From assembly GCA_009693435.1 (NCBI GenBank), contig SHXF01000034.1, positions 1-43,168 of the forward strand: a stretch of DNA of 43,168 nucleotides. The letters are read 5' to 3'. The notes below the pieces were generated by a model. It saw only the letters and a program-made list of their open reading frames with translations, searched no databases and was not told the origin of the DNA. Position numbers and translations under genes: made by a program. Shown piece after piece: positions 15,637 through 23,118 of the stretch; the first letter of the stretch is position 1; each line of letters starts with the position of its first letter. The stretch is from Betaproteobacteria bacterium (GTDB lineage: Bacteria > Pseudomonadota > Gammaproteobacteria > Burkholderiales > SG8-39).

Positions 15637-16257
15637 ATGCATCGCAATGTGCCGTTACTGCTTGCCTGCACCGTTTTCGCCGGCGCCGTCCAGGCACAGG
15701 AGCTGGTCGCATCCGCAGCGGGCAGGCCGGGCAGGATGAACTATGCTTCGGGCGGTATCGGAACTTCCGTGCACCTCGCCGGCGCCACGCTGGTCGCGCA
15801 GGCGAAGCTCGATGCGGTCCACATCCCGATGCGCGGCTCGGTCGAGATCGCCGCTGCGTTGTTGCGCGGCGATGTCCAGTTTGCCTTTCCCATAGCCGGC
15901 ACCGCGATTCCGAATGTGAGAAGCGGCAAGCTGAGGGCCCTGGCGGTGACATCCCCTGCGCGCCTGCCGCAGTTTCCGGATGTGCCGACCATGGCCGAGA
16001 TCATGCACAACGACATTTTCGTGCAGGAGTCCTGGTTCGGCGCCTGGGCTCCCGCCGGCACGCCGCAGCCGGTGCTGCAGAAACTGCATGCCGCATTGGC
16101 GAAGGCGATGCAGGGTCCCGGGTTGCGGCAATTGCTCGAGGCCTCCGGCTCCTATGCCGCCACCAGCAAGTCGCCCGGGGAATACGCGGCTTATGTGAAA
16201 AGCGAACACGCCAAGTGGGGCGAGATCGTGAAGCTTTCCGGCGCCAAGGCGGAGTGA
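15637..16257 (+). CDS. Bug-family receptor lacking lobe 1 (in-frame internal deletion)
   Basis: A 206-residue protein with a normal signal peptide (HRNVPLLLACTVFAGAVQA), but the mature chain jumps almost at once to the second half of a Bug protein: MNYASGGIGTSVHLAGATL, VHIPMRGSVEIAAALLRGDV (in parts), FPDVPTMAEIM and WFGAWAPAGTPQP. About 105 residues are missing (first strand, PPGG loop, VVVDNR region, DGYTL). The frame is kept, which is either chance or shows that a single-lobe product is tolerated; it cannot form the usual ligand cleft. GAGGAA, 6 nt before the ATG, supports the start. The CoA-transferase follows after 8 nt. Confidence 0.75.
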   Translation: MHRNVPLLLACTVFAGAVQAQELVASAAGRPGRMNYASGGIGTSVHLAGATLVAQAKLDAVHIPMRGSVEIAAALLRGDVQFAFPIAGTAIPNVRSGKLRALAVTSPARLPQFPDVPTMAEIMHNDIFVQESWFGAWAPAGTPQPVLQKLHAALAKAMQGPGLRQLLEASGSYAATSKSPGEYAAYVKSEHAKWGEIVKLSGAKAE

Positions 16258-16265
16258 GCGCGACA

Positions 16266-17501
16266 ATGCTTGCGTTGCAGGGGATTCGGGTCGTCGACCT
16301 GTCGCACGTCATAGCCGGGCCGACCGCGTCGCACTACCTGGCGATGCTTGGCGCCGAGGTGATCAAGGTCGAGACGCCGGCGGCCGGGGATGTGTCGCGT
16401 CACGGCAAGGATCGCCTGAGCGCGACCGTGTCGATCTCCTTTGCCGCGATCAATGCCGGCAAACGCTCGATCGCGATAGACCTCAAGCAGCCGCGCCTGG
16501 CCGCGGCGCTGCGCGAGCTGGTGAAAAGCGCCGACGTGTTCATCGAGAATTTCCGGCCGGGCACCAGCGCGCGGCTCGGCTTTGATTACGATTCGGTGCG
16601 CGCGCTGAATCCGGCCATTGTGTATGCATCGATATCGGGCTACGGCCAGGAGGGTGCCTGGAGTTCCTATGGCGCTTACGATCACGTGGTGCAGGCGTTC
16701 ACCGGGATGATGATGCTGCAGGGCGAGGAGGGCGATGCGCCGCTCAAGGTCGGCTTCCCGGTGATCGACTCCGCATCCGGCATGGTCGCCTCGCAGGCGA
16801 TTATCGCCGCCTTGTTTCGCCGCGAGCGCAGCGGCGAGGGCGCCTGCCTGGACATTTCCATGGTGCAGGCGGCGCTGCAACTGATGTTGCCGAACGCGGC
16901 GCGCGCAGGCGTGACCGGAGAGGACGCACCCCGCATCGGCAATCGTGGCTTCAGCGGTAGCCCCGGCGCGCAGACATTTCGTTGCGCCGACGGATGGATC
17001 TCGACTGCGGCCAACACACCGCCGCAGTTCCGCGCATTCTGCACTCTGCTCGGGCTGGATGGCATTCCCGAGGACGCTTCTCTGATCGATCAGGCGGTCT
17101 TTCGCAGCGGCGCCGGATTCGTGATCGCCATCGATGCGCAACGCCTGCGCGAACTGCTGGAACACGCGTTCGCGGCAGCGTCCGCGCCCGACCTGGAGGC
17201 GCGATTGAACGCAGCCGGCGTTCCGGCGGCGCGCGTGCGCACCCTGGCGGAATTCCTCGAGGAGGCGCACTCCCGGCAACTGGTGACGCTGCCCAGGCGC
17301 GAAGCGCACTATGCGCAGGGAACGATCCGCGATTTCGGCATCGGATTCAAGGCGGCCGGCGCCGAAGCCGGCCCGCTTTCACTTGCACCGGAACTGGGCG
17401 CGGATACCGAGGCGCTGCTGGGCGTGCTCGGACTGAGCGTCGCTGAAATCGACGAACTGGCGCGCCAGGGCGCGATCAGGATTTGCCGGCCTGCGCAATG
17501 A
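16266..17501 (+). CDS. CaiB/BaiF family (class III) CoA-transferase
   Basis: A 411-residue class III CoA-transferase, which moves CoA between acyl-CoA donors and a free carboxylic acid. Visible family motifs: GIRVVDLSHVIAGPTASHYLAMLGAEVIKVE (in parts), NAGKRSIAIDLK, ENFRPGTSARLGFDYDSVRALNP (in parts), IVYASISGYGQEG and YDHVVQAFTGMM, the last with the Asp expected to form the acyl anhydride. GTGAC-style upstream sequence is poor, but the ATG at 16266 lies 8 nt after the previous stop, so translation is probably coupled. With Bug receptors upstream and a thioesterase downstream it probably activates an imported acid to its CoA thioester. Confidence 0.92.
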   Translation: MLALQGIRVVDLSHVIAGPTASHYLAMLGAEVIKVETPAAGDVSRHGKDRLSATVSISFAAINAGKRSIAIDLKQPRLAAALRELVKSADVFIENFRPGTSARLGFDYDSVRALNPAIVYASISGYGQEGAWSSYGAYDHVVQAFTGMMMLQGEEGDAPLKVGFPVIDSASGMVASQAIIAALFRRERSGEGACLDISMVQAALQLMLPNAARAGVTGEDAPRIGNRGFSGSPGAQTFRCADGWISTAANTPPQFRAFCTLLGLDGIPEDASLIDQAVFRSGAGFVIAIDAQRLRELLEHAFAAASAPDLEARLNAAGVPAARVRTLAEFLEEAHSRQLVTLPRREAHYAQGTIRDFGIGFKAAGAEAGPLSLAPELGADTEALLGVLGLSVAEIDELARQGAIRICRPAQ

Positions 17502-17580
17502 CGCGCAGCGGCACGCCGTTGCTGCAACAGCGCATGCCGCCGGGCGCGGGTGGATCGTCGAACATGTGTCCGTGATGATC
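17476..17580 (-). pseudogene. Possible MsrB (SelR) C-terminal relic
   Basis: On the minus strand, a frame reads DHHGHMFDDPPAPGGMRCCSNGVPLRVIA (in parts: HGHMFDDPPAPGG, MRCCSNGVPL) and stops at 17478-17476. The pattern resembles the end of peptide methionine-(R)-sulfoxide reductase (GHVFDDGPxPTGxRYCxNSxxL), including the catalytic Cys. Nothing upstream continues the family. It overlaps the 3' end of the CoA-transferase by 26 nt. The match is by eye only. Confidence 0.4.
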
Positions 17581-17655
17581 TCCACTCCGGCCGGAGCGGG
17601 GCACTGTGAATGCAGGTCGTTGCTGTGAGAGGCAATTCAACCATCGCTACCCGTC

Positions 17656-18195
17656 ATGCGGATACAGCGCGTGATTGAAGTCGTCGAAGCCAGGCTTGAA
17701 TTCGCCGACCATGCGCGCGCGCTGGTCACACTGCTGAACGAGTACGCCCTGGATCCCATGGGCGGAGGCAGCGCGCTGACGCCGTATTCAAAAGGCAATC
17801 TCGCCGCTGAACTGCAGCGGCGCAATTCAGCGCATGTGCTGCTGGCCCATATCGATGGCGAGCCGGCCGGGCTGATGATCTGCTTCGAAGGGTTCTCGAC
17901 CTTTGCCTGCAAGCCGCTGCTGAACATACATGACGTTGTCGTCACCGCGCAGCATCGGGGAAAGGGCGTGGCGAGGCGCATGCTGCAACATGCCGAAGCT
18001 CTTGCGCGCAGACTCGATTGCTGCAAGATGACGCTGGAAGTGCTGGAAGGAAACCGCGTCGCGCAGGCCGTGTACAGGGCCCTTGGCTTCGCCGGCTATG
18101 AACTGGACCCGCGCATGGGAAAAGCGATGTTCTTGCAAAAGAAGCTCGATCAGTCCGGGGCAATGGCCGATGACCGAGCATTCCGCGAGAAGTGA
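17656..18195 (+). CDS. GNAT-family N-acetyltransferase
   Basis: A 179-residue acetyltransferase. Motif A, which binds acetyl-CoA, is clear: IHDVVVTAQHRGKGVARRML with QHRGKG for (R/Q)xxGx(G/A). It is followed by a CKMTLEVLEGNRVAQAVYRALGF stretch (in parts), the motif B region with the usual NxxAxxxYxxxGF pattern. The N-terminal half (LVTLLNEYALDPMGGGS) fits the group that resembles small-molecule or amino-acid acetyltransferases. Substrate unknown. It stands alone, followed by a tandem-repeat array that begins 11 nt after the stop. Confidence 0.88.
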   Translation: MRIQRVIEVVEARLEFADHARALVTLLNEYALDPMGGGSALTPYSKGNLAAELQRRNSAHVLLAHIDGEPAGLMICFEGFSTFACKPLLNIHDVVVTAQHRGKGVARRMLQHAEALARRLDCCKMTLEVLEGNRVAQAVYRALGFAGYELDPRMGKAMFLQKKLDQSGAMADDRAFREK

Positions 18196-18206
18196 CGATG
18201 CTGTTT

Positions 18207-18302
18207 CGTTCGTCCTGAGCCTGTCGAAACCGTTCGTCCTGAGCCTCTCGCAACCGTTCGTCCTGAGCCTGTCGCAACCGTTCGTCCTGAGCCTGTCGAA
18301 GG
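18207..18302 (+). repeat. Four tandem copies of a 24-bp repeat
   Basis: Copies at 18207, 18231, 18255 and 18279, consensus CGTTCGTCCTGAGCCT then GTCGAAAC. Copies 2 and 3 differ by one or two bases (CTC/GTC and CAAC). The unit resembles the short CCTGAGCCTGTCGAAGG intergenic repeat seen across many proteobacterial genomes. There are no spacers between copies, so it is not a CRISPR. It lies between the GNAT gene and a broken Bug gene. Confidence 0.9.
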
Positions 18303-18407
18303 ACGCCAGCCTCGCACCAAACGAATTCATGCCTTTCTGAAAAACTCAACATGCCAATGAACAAAGATTGCTCCCACAGCAGAACACCACGCCGGACCGA
18401 TGCCGCG

Positions 18408-18536
18408 ATGGCGGGACGATCCCTCGCCCTCGCGCTCTTCGTCATCGCAACCACAGGCTTCGCCGTTGCGCAGGACTACCCCGTCCGTCCCATCACCATG
18501 ATCGTGCCCTTTGGTCCCGGCGGCCCAACGGACAAC
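18408..18536 (+). pseudogene. Bug-family receptor, 5' fragment only
   Basis: The frame starts as a normal Bug protein: signal peptide (GRSLALALFVIATTGFAVAQ), then DYPVRPITMIVPFGPGGPTDN. Homology stops there, and AT-rich unrelated sequence (about 18537-18620) follows with a stop at 18611. About 270 residues are missing. An ATG at 18351 opens the same frame, but the signal peptide fits a start at 18408. The break precedes the thioesterase gene, so a deletion probably joined the two. Confidence 0.8.
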
Positions 18537-18690
18537 GGAATATTCATCCAATTAATCCGAAGAGAAGCCCGTACTACGGTATGCGGCGGGCAATTGGGAT
18601 ATAGTAATTAATATAGCGTGGCGATACCGGCGTATCTGGATCATCCCGTTCCGGCCGCATCCACGAAACAATCGGCAAAAAGGACAACGC

Positions 18691-19134
18691 ATGACCGACC
18701 TCGCATCCATTCAGCAACTGCTCACGCCGCTGTTTCCCGGATTGATGGGCGTGACGCTGCTTGAGGCAACGCCCGACCGGCTGGTGGCCTCGCTCAAGGT
18801 GCGATCCGACCTGTGCACCGTCGGCGGCATCCTCCACGGCGGCGCGCTGATGGCGTTCGCCGATTGCTTGGGCGGACTGGCCACCCATCTGAACCTGCCC
18901 GAGACTTCGCGCACCGTGACCATCGATTCGAGCACCAAGTTCATCGGCGGCTCGCCCATGGGGTCCACCGTCATCGGTGTCTGCACGCCGTTTCACAGGG
19001 GCCGGACCACCATGGTGTGGCAGACGGTGATCAAGACCGAGGCGGGGAAGATGTGCGGCGTGGTCACGCAGACGCAGATCGTACTGCCTGCCGGCGGATC
19101 GGCCGGTGCGTCGTCCACTCTCGTCGGCGGTTGA
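18691..19134 (+). CDS. PaaI-type hotdog-fold acyl-CoA thioesterase
   Basis: A 147-residue hotdog-fold thioesterase. The family core GGILHGGALMAFADCLGGLA holds the HGG motif and the catalytic acidic residue (Asp of ADC) on the hot-dog helix. TVTIDSSTKFIGGSPMGS and TMVWQTVIKTEAGKMCGVVTQTQ (in parts) fit the sheet strands of the PaaI group. It would release CoA from an aryl or acyl thioester, a fitting partner of the CoA-transferase 1.2 kb upstream. GACAACGC precedes the ATG; the ribosome-binding site is weak. Confidence 0.88.
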   Translation: MTDLASIQQLLTPLFPGLMGVTLLEATPDRLVASLKVRSDLCTVGGILHGGALMAFADCLGGLATHLNLPETSRTVTIDSSTKFIGGSPMGSTVIGVCTPFHRGRTTMVWQTVIKTEAGKMCGVVTQTQIVLPAGGSAGASSTLVGG

Positions 19135-19312
19135 TCGCGGCGCGATGCTTCCGCGCGGTCTCGAACTGTCAGTCGGTCGTATCCAGAGAAGCAGCATCCC
19201 CATAAGCAGTGTCTTGCAGGAACGCGTTCGGGATCGTGAGCCGGTCGAGGACGAGATCGACATCACCACCACACGCCCCGGCACGCCGGGCAGGGGCGCA
19301 ATGCCGACCGCG

Positions 19313-19458
19313 GCAACGAGCGCCTGGGCCGATCCGACGCCGTCCTCATCCTGTAGCGCAAGCTCCTGACGCGCGAGCTGCGCGCCATCGCCGAGGGGCG
19401 GCCGGGGAAGCAATGGCAGGTGGCGCCGGAGGATGTGTTGCCGGTGCTGGGCGTGTAG
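19313..19458 (+). pseudogene. Relic of a Rieske-type ring hydroxylase C-terminus
   Basis: The frame GNERLGRSDAVLIL, a stop, then RKLLTRELRAIAEGRPGKQW and APEDVLPVLG resembles the last helices of phthalate/phenoxybenzoate-type oxygenase alpha subunits (HLGxSDAxVIxxRxxLLRE...). The in-frame TAG at 19354-19356 and the absence of upstream domains mark it as dead. The 19135-19312 stretch before it holds nothing else that I recognise. The assignment is by pattern only. Confidence 0.45.
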
Positions 19459-19489
19459 GGTCATTTCGGGGGCGGTGCGGGTGCTGTTA

Positions 19490-19510
19490 TGTATGATGAC
19501 CTGTCATACA
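19490..19510 (+). promoter_or_regulatory. Operator palindrome of the RHH gene at 19530
   Basis: TGTATGA - 7 nt - TCATACA, 20 nt upstream of an RHH antitoxin-like gene. The half-site GTATGA/TCATAC and the 7-nt gap are the same as in the MazF/RHH operator at 1827-1855, 17.6 kb away. Confidence 0.65.
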
Positions 19511-19529
19511 GATAGCGTAGGAGGATGTC

Positions 19530-19793
19530 GTGAAAATGCTTTCCGTGCAGCTGGACGAAAAGGAATTTATTGTGCTCTCGCGATTGAGCGAACAACTGGG
19601 GGAGTCACGATCGCAGGTGGTCAAGCGTGGCATTGCGGCGCTGGCGCTGCAGAAGTTGCGTGACGAATCGCCGCACGATCTGGCCGAAAAGCTGGGCATG
19701 ATCGGCATTTTCTCCGGGCCTGCCGACTTGTCCGAGACGGTCGGCGTCCGCGTCAAGCGGAAACTGCGTGCCGAATCTGCTCGCAGTCGATAG
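19530..19793 (+). CDS. Ribbon-helix-helix antitoxin-like protein
   Basis: An 87-residue protein with an N-terminal ribbon-helix-helix (KMLSVQLDEKEFIVLSRLSEQLGESRSQVVKRGIAAL, in parts: MLSVQLDEKEF, ESRSQVVKRGI) and a polar C-terminal tail. AGGAGG 5 nt before the GTG at 19530 gives a strong start. Its 3' end overlaps a frame that begins like a PIN-domain toxin, so this was the antitoxin of a VapBC-like pair whose toxin is now truncated. The upstream palindrome suggests that it still autoregulates. An orphan antitoxin can persist because it is harmless and may neutralise related toxins. Confidence 0.75.
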   Translation: MKMLSVQLDEKEFIVLSRLSEQLGESRSQVVKRGIAALALQKLRDESPHDLAEKLGMIGIFSGPADLSETVGVRVKRKLRAESARSR

Positions 19794-19923
19794 CGGCCCC
19801 TATATTGCGTCGCTTAACGCACACGGTATATTCCTCTGCAAGCGTGGGTTGGTTATCGAAAATCGCAGGAACCTCGACATAGATGCCACGGGACACGCAG
19901 CCGGATTGACTCGTATTGGGTGA
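19768..19923 (+). pseudogene. vapC: PIN-domain toxin (VapC-like), N-terminal stump
   Basis: Overlapping the RHH gene by 26 nt, the frame begins NLLAVDSGPYIASLNAHG, the first strand of a PIN domain with its first catalytic Asp (VDSGP). The rest (IFLCKRGLVIENRRNLD) has no PIN similarity and stops after 51 residues. The toxin is therefore inactive. The stump and gene order identify the module as vapBC-like. Confidence 0.55.
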
Positions 19924-20022
19924 TCGCATAGCCTGACAAATATTCATTCCTGTCCCACTCGCGAATCGGCAATCGCGCAATGCCGTCAATCAGGATGCAT
20001 CACGATCCGCAGGAGTACACGC

Positions 20023-21516
20023 ATGTCCGCAGTCATCGGCAGCAAAAGGCAGTCCCCCACCCGTTCCGCGACCATCCGCGCCGGACTGAACCACCCCGTC
20101 ATAGACGGCGACGGCCACGCGATCGAATTCGGGCCGGTCTATTTCGATTTCCTCAAGAAGGTCGGCGGTCCGCGCATCGCGGAGCGCTTCATGGCGAAGC
20201 TGAACGGCGGCTGGAATAGCCTGACGCCCGCGGAAAGAACCAGGCGGCGCGTCACGCGTCCCAGCGCCTGGGTGCTGCCTGCGAAGAACACCCTGGACCG
20301 CGCGACGGCGATGCTGCCGCGATTGTTTCGCGCCCGCATGGATGATTTCGGGCTCGACTTCTCTATTGTCTACTCCACGCTTGCGCTGATGCTGTTCCGC
20401 GAAGTCGATGACGAGATCCGCCGTGTCGCCTGCCGCGCGCTCAATTCGATGTTCGCCGATGTCTTCTCGGGGCAGTCCGATCGCATGACACCCGTCGCCT
20501 GCATCCCGGCAACCACGCCGCAGGAGGCGATAGACGAACTGGAGTTCGCGGTGAGGGGCCTGGGGATGAAAGCGGTCATGATCCAGACCAACGTGCGGCG
20601 CCCGATACCGGAGGTGGCCGAACGTGCTCCGGAGCTGTCCGCGTTTGCAACCTGGATGGATACCCTGTGCGTGGACAGTCCCTACGACTACGACCCGCTA
20701 TGGGCGAAGTGCGTGGAACTGAAGGTGGCGGTGACCTCGCATTCTTCCAGCACCGGATGGGGCAGCCGGGTGTCGACCAACAGTTACGTCCACAATCACG
20801 TCGGCAGTTTTGCGGCAGCCGGAGAGGCATTCGCCAAGGCGCTGGTGCTGGGCGGTGTGACCCTGCGCTTTCCCACGCTCAATTTCGCCTTTCTCGAAGG
20901 CGGGCTCGGCTGGGCGAGCGAATTGTACGCAGGGCTCGCAAGCCATTGCGGCAAACGCAACGCGTCGGTCATCGACAACTACAATCCGAACAATATCGAC
21001 CGCGAGCTTCTTGCCGACCTGTTCGCCGAGTATGGCGCCGGACTGGTGAAGGGCAGGCCCGATCCGCAGGATCCCGCTTTCTGGCGCCTGCCTTGCTCGT
21101 GGCATTGCGAGAACGACACGGCGATCGCCCACGAACTCGATCATCTGGGGATCACCAGCGCCGAAGACCTGCGCCGGCTGTTCGAAACCCATTTCTACTT
21201 CGGCTGCGAGGCAGACGATCCGCTGGTCGCCATGGGCTTCGACACGCGCCTAAATCCTTTTGGCGCCAGGCTGAAGGCGCTGTTCAGCTCCGACATCGGC
21301 CACTGGGACGTGCCCGACATGAACGACGTGCTGGAGGAGGCCTACGAACTGGTCGAACACAAGCTGATCGACGAGGCGGATTTCAGGGACTTCACCTTCA
21401 CCCACTCGGCGACGCTGCACGCCGGCATGAATCCGGATTTTTTCAAGGGAACCGTGGTGGAAGGCGATGTCGCGAAATTGCTGCAGGCTCAGCAGCAGTC
21501 GGACGCGGGCCGATGA
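20023..21516 (+). CDS. Amidohydrolase-superfamily (amidohydrolase 2) protein
   Basis: A 497-residue TIM-barrel metal-dependent hydrolase of the amidohydrolase 2 / ACMS-decarboxylase-like group. The first metal motif is HPVIDGDGHAIE, DxDxH in place of the common DxHxH. Later landmarks: RMDDFGLDFSIVYSTLALM (in parts), ACIPATTPQEAIDEL, LGMKAVMIQTN, WAKCVELKVAVTSHSSS (metal-binding His), LRFPTLNFAFLEGGLGWA (in parts) and SSDIGHWDVPDMNDVLEEAYELV (in parts), the last giving the barrel's final Asp and His. Relatives decarboxylate or hydrate aromatic or heterocyclic acids; the substrate here is unknown. Its 3' end and flank are repeated at 33034-33110. Confidence 0.85.
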   Translation: MSAVIGSKRQSPTRSATIRAGLNHPVIDGDGHAIEFGPVYFDFLKKVGGPRIAERFMAKLNGGWNSLTPAERTRRRVTRPSAWVLPAKNTLDRATAMLPRLFRARMDDFGLDFSIVYSTLALMLFREVDDEIRRVACRALNSMFADVFSGQSDRMTPVACIPATTPQEAIDELEFAVRGLGMKAVMIQTNVRRPIPEVAERAPELSAFATWMDTLCVDSPYDYDPLWAKCVELKVAVTSHSSSTGWGSRVSTNSYVHNHVGSFAAAGEAFAKALVLGGVTLRFPTLNFAFLEGGLGWASELYAGLASHCGKRNASVIDNYNPNNIDRELLADLFAEYGAGLVKGRPDPQDPAFWRLPCSWHCENDTAIAHELDHLGITSAEDLRRLFETHFYFGCEADDPLVAMGFDTRLNPFGARLKALFSSDIGHWDVPDMNDVLEEAYELVEHKLIDEADFRDFTFTHSATLHAGMNPDFFKGTVVEGDVAKLLQAQQQSDAGR

Positions 21517-21586
21517 GGGGCGCGCAATTCCAATGTTTCCTGCGGCCGACAGCGCTTCCATACCGGCTGAATCAATACCAAATAGG

Positions 21587-22025
21587 CTAAGAAACACCCG
21601 CATCAAGGACAAACTCAAAAGCTTTCCGGTCGGCCATGCGGTAGACCCTGAAATCGCTGTCGAAGGTCAGAATCTTGGAAACCCCATCTTCATCGCCTAA
21701 CCGCACAAGCGACGCATCCGCCGTCCATCGGCACATTGCCATACCGCGCCATTAAACCGATCACATCATTCAGCTTGGGCCGGATACCACCTGGCTCTCG
21801 GATATCCATGATCTCCGCGTCCATGCCGCGCGCAAGCCAAGTGAGCATCGCGACCGAACTCCCGCTGTCATAGCCCAACAAATAGCATGCTTCCGTGATT
21901 ACAGCCTGCGTTGTCAGCAGCTTGACGCGGCTCACGCGCATCCATTCTTTCACTCCCCGATTTTGCCGATCATCGACATTGAACAGCGCCACCAACGGCC
22001 CAGTGTCGAGCAACACACTATCCAC
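21587..22025 (-). pseudogene. vapC: VapC-like PIN toxin, frameshifted
   Basis: The first frame (22025 to about 21725) reads DSVLLDTGPLVALFNVDDRQ with the first PIN Asp, TTQAVITEACYLLG with the conserved Thr-Glu, and GNVPMD. The homology continues one frame away: TADASLVRLGDEDG, KILTFDSDFRVYRMADRKAFEF (in parts) to a stop at 21589-21587. One extra G near 21722 explains the slip. Corrected, it would be about 145 residues, a normal PIN toxin. No antitoxin lies upstream; short repeats of possible IS origin do. Confidence 0.75.
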
Positions 22026-22049
22026 GCATCGACTTCCTCAGCCTACCTC

Positions 22050-22104
22050 CTACTGGGGGATTTTGAAGTGGCCATCACTGGGGGAGTTTGGGTGGCCACC
22101 GGGG
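22050..22104 (+). repeat. Two imperfect 25-bp direct repeats
   Basis: ACTGGGGGATTTTGAAGTGG-CCATC and ACTGGGGGAGTTTGGGTGG-CCACC in tandem, between the cut vapC gene and cytochrome P460. Multiple short end repeats of this kind are seen at IS21-family ends, but no transposase lies nearby, so the origin is unproven. The second copy ends 4 nt before the P460 start codon and may supply its G-rich ribosome-binding site. Confidence 0.5.
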
Positions 22105-22108
22105 GCAT

Positions 22109-22600
22109 ATGAAAACTGGATTTGGAAAACCGTTTGCTGGTCTAACGATTGGCATTGCATGCGCAAGTGGAATCGCGAGCGCGCAAACCACGGTGCCATA
22201 CCCCACGGGCTACCGCGATTGGCAGCATGTGAAATCGATGGTGATCAACCCAGGGCACGCTCTTTACGATGCGTTTGGCGGCATTCACCATCTTTACGCG
22301 AACAAAGCGGCGCTCACCGGATATCGAACCGGTAACTGGCCCGATGGCGCGGTCATTGTCTTTGACTTGCTCGAAGCCAAATCCGCCGATAACATCGTCA
22401 CCGAAGGCACGCGCAAAGTGGTTGGCGTCATGCACCGCGACGCCAAAAAATACTCAGCCACGGGTGGCTGGGGCTACGAAGGATTCAAGGGTGATAGCAA
22501 AACCGAGCGCGCCGTGGGCGACAATGCGGCGACGGCATGCCATCAATGCCACACGTCGCAGAAAGACGCGGGCTTCGTATTTAGCAAACTACGGCCTTGA
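22109..22600 (+). CDS. Cytochrome P460-family protein
   Basis: A 163-residue periplasmic c-type haem protein. A signal peptide (residues 1-24, FAGLTIGIACASGIASAQ) is followed by YPTGYRDWQHVKSMVI and GGIHHLYANKAALTGYRTGNWPDGAVIVFDLLE (in parts), then RKVVGVMHRDAKKYSATGGWGYEGF (in parts) and ACHQCH near the end (Cys144, Cys147, His148), the haem c site. A Lys that could form the P460-specific cross-link (DAKKY) is present. The family includes hydroxylamine- or NO-oxidising enzymes as well as members of unknown role. The start at 22109 lies behind GGGGG and fits the signal peptide. A thioredoxin-fold gene follows after 44 nt. Confidence 0.85.
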   Translation: MKTGFGKPFAGLTIGIACASGIASAQTTVPYPTGYRDWQHVKSMVINPGHALYDAFGGIHHLYANKAALTGYRTGNWPDGAVIVFDLLEAKSADNIVTEGTRKVVGVMHRDAKKYSATGGWGYEGFKGDSKTERAVGDNAATACHQCHTSQKDAGFVFSKLRP

Positions 22601-22644
22601 TATCGTCCGTCGGGGAACATCGAGGAATCAAGGAAAGTAGAACG

Positions 22645-23118
22645 ATGAACGCCGCCCCGCCACTCCTCGTTTCCCAATGGTTCAATAGCGACACAGCTAT
22701 TACGCTCGATAGCTTGCGCGGCAAAGTAGTGCTTATCGAAGCTTTTCAAATGCTGTGCCCGGCCTGCGTCATGCATTCGATGCCGCAGGCGGTAAGGCTA
22801 TGGCAGCATTTCCGCGCGTCAAAAGAAAGCAGCATCGTCGTGCTCGGTATGCACTCGGTGTTCGAACACCACCAGGTGATGAATCCCGCTGCATTGGCGG
22901 TTTATCTGCACGAATTTCGCATACCGTTTCCGGTCGCCGTCGATAGACCCGGCACGGGAACGGCCATTCCTCAAACCATGCAAGCCTACGCAATGCAGGG
23001 CACCCCAACCACGCTTTTCATCGACCGCAAAGGCCGATTGGCAGAACACCATTTCGGCGTGGAATCGGACGAGGCCGTATTCGAGCGACTTGGACTGCTG
23101 CTCGATCAAAGCGCATAG
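22645..23118 (+). CDS. TlpA/AhpC-like thioredoxin-fold protein
   Basis: A 157-residue thioredoxin-fold protein. LRGKVVLIEAFQMLCPACVMHSMPQ carries a CPAC redox motif (Cys38, Cys41), VVLGMHSVFEHHQVMNP is the second strand-helix, and GTPTTLFIDRKGRLAEHHFG (with the cis-Pro in GTPTT) is typical of TlpA/ResA-type reductases. There is no signal peptide, so it is probably cytoplasmic, unlike most TlpA proteins that serve cytochrome c maturation. GGAAAG lies 9 nt before the ATG. It may be co-transcribed with the P460 gene and reduce its CxxCH cysteines, though the predicted compartment argues against direct contact. Confidence 0.82.
   Translation: MNAAPPLLVSQWFNSDTAITLDSLRGKVVLIEAFQMLCPACVMHSMPQAVRLWQHFRASKESSIVVLGMHSVFEHHQVMNPAALAVYLHEFRIPFPVAVDRPGTGTAIPQTMQAYAMQGTPTTLFIDRKGRLAEHHFGVESDEAVFERLGLLLDQSA

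Noticed and set aside
18207..18302. Possible CRISPR array
   Set aside because: The four 24-bp units follow each other without spacers and no cas genes are present.
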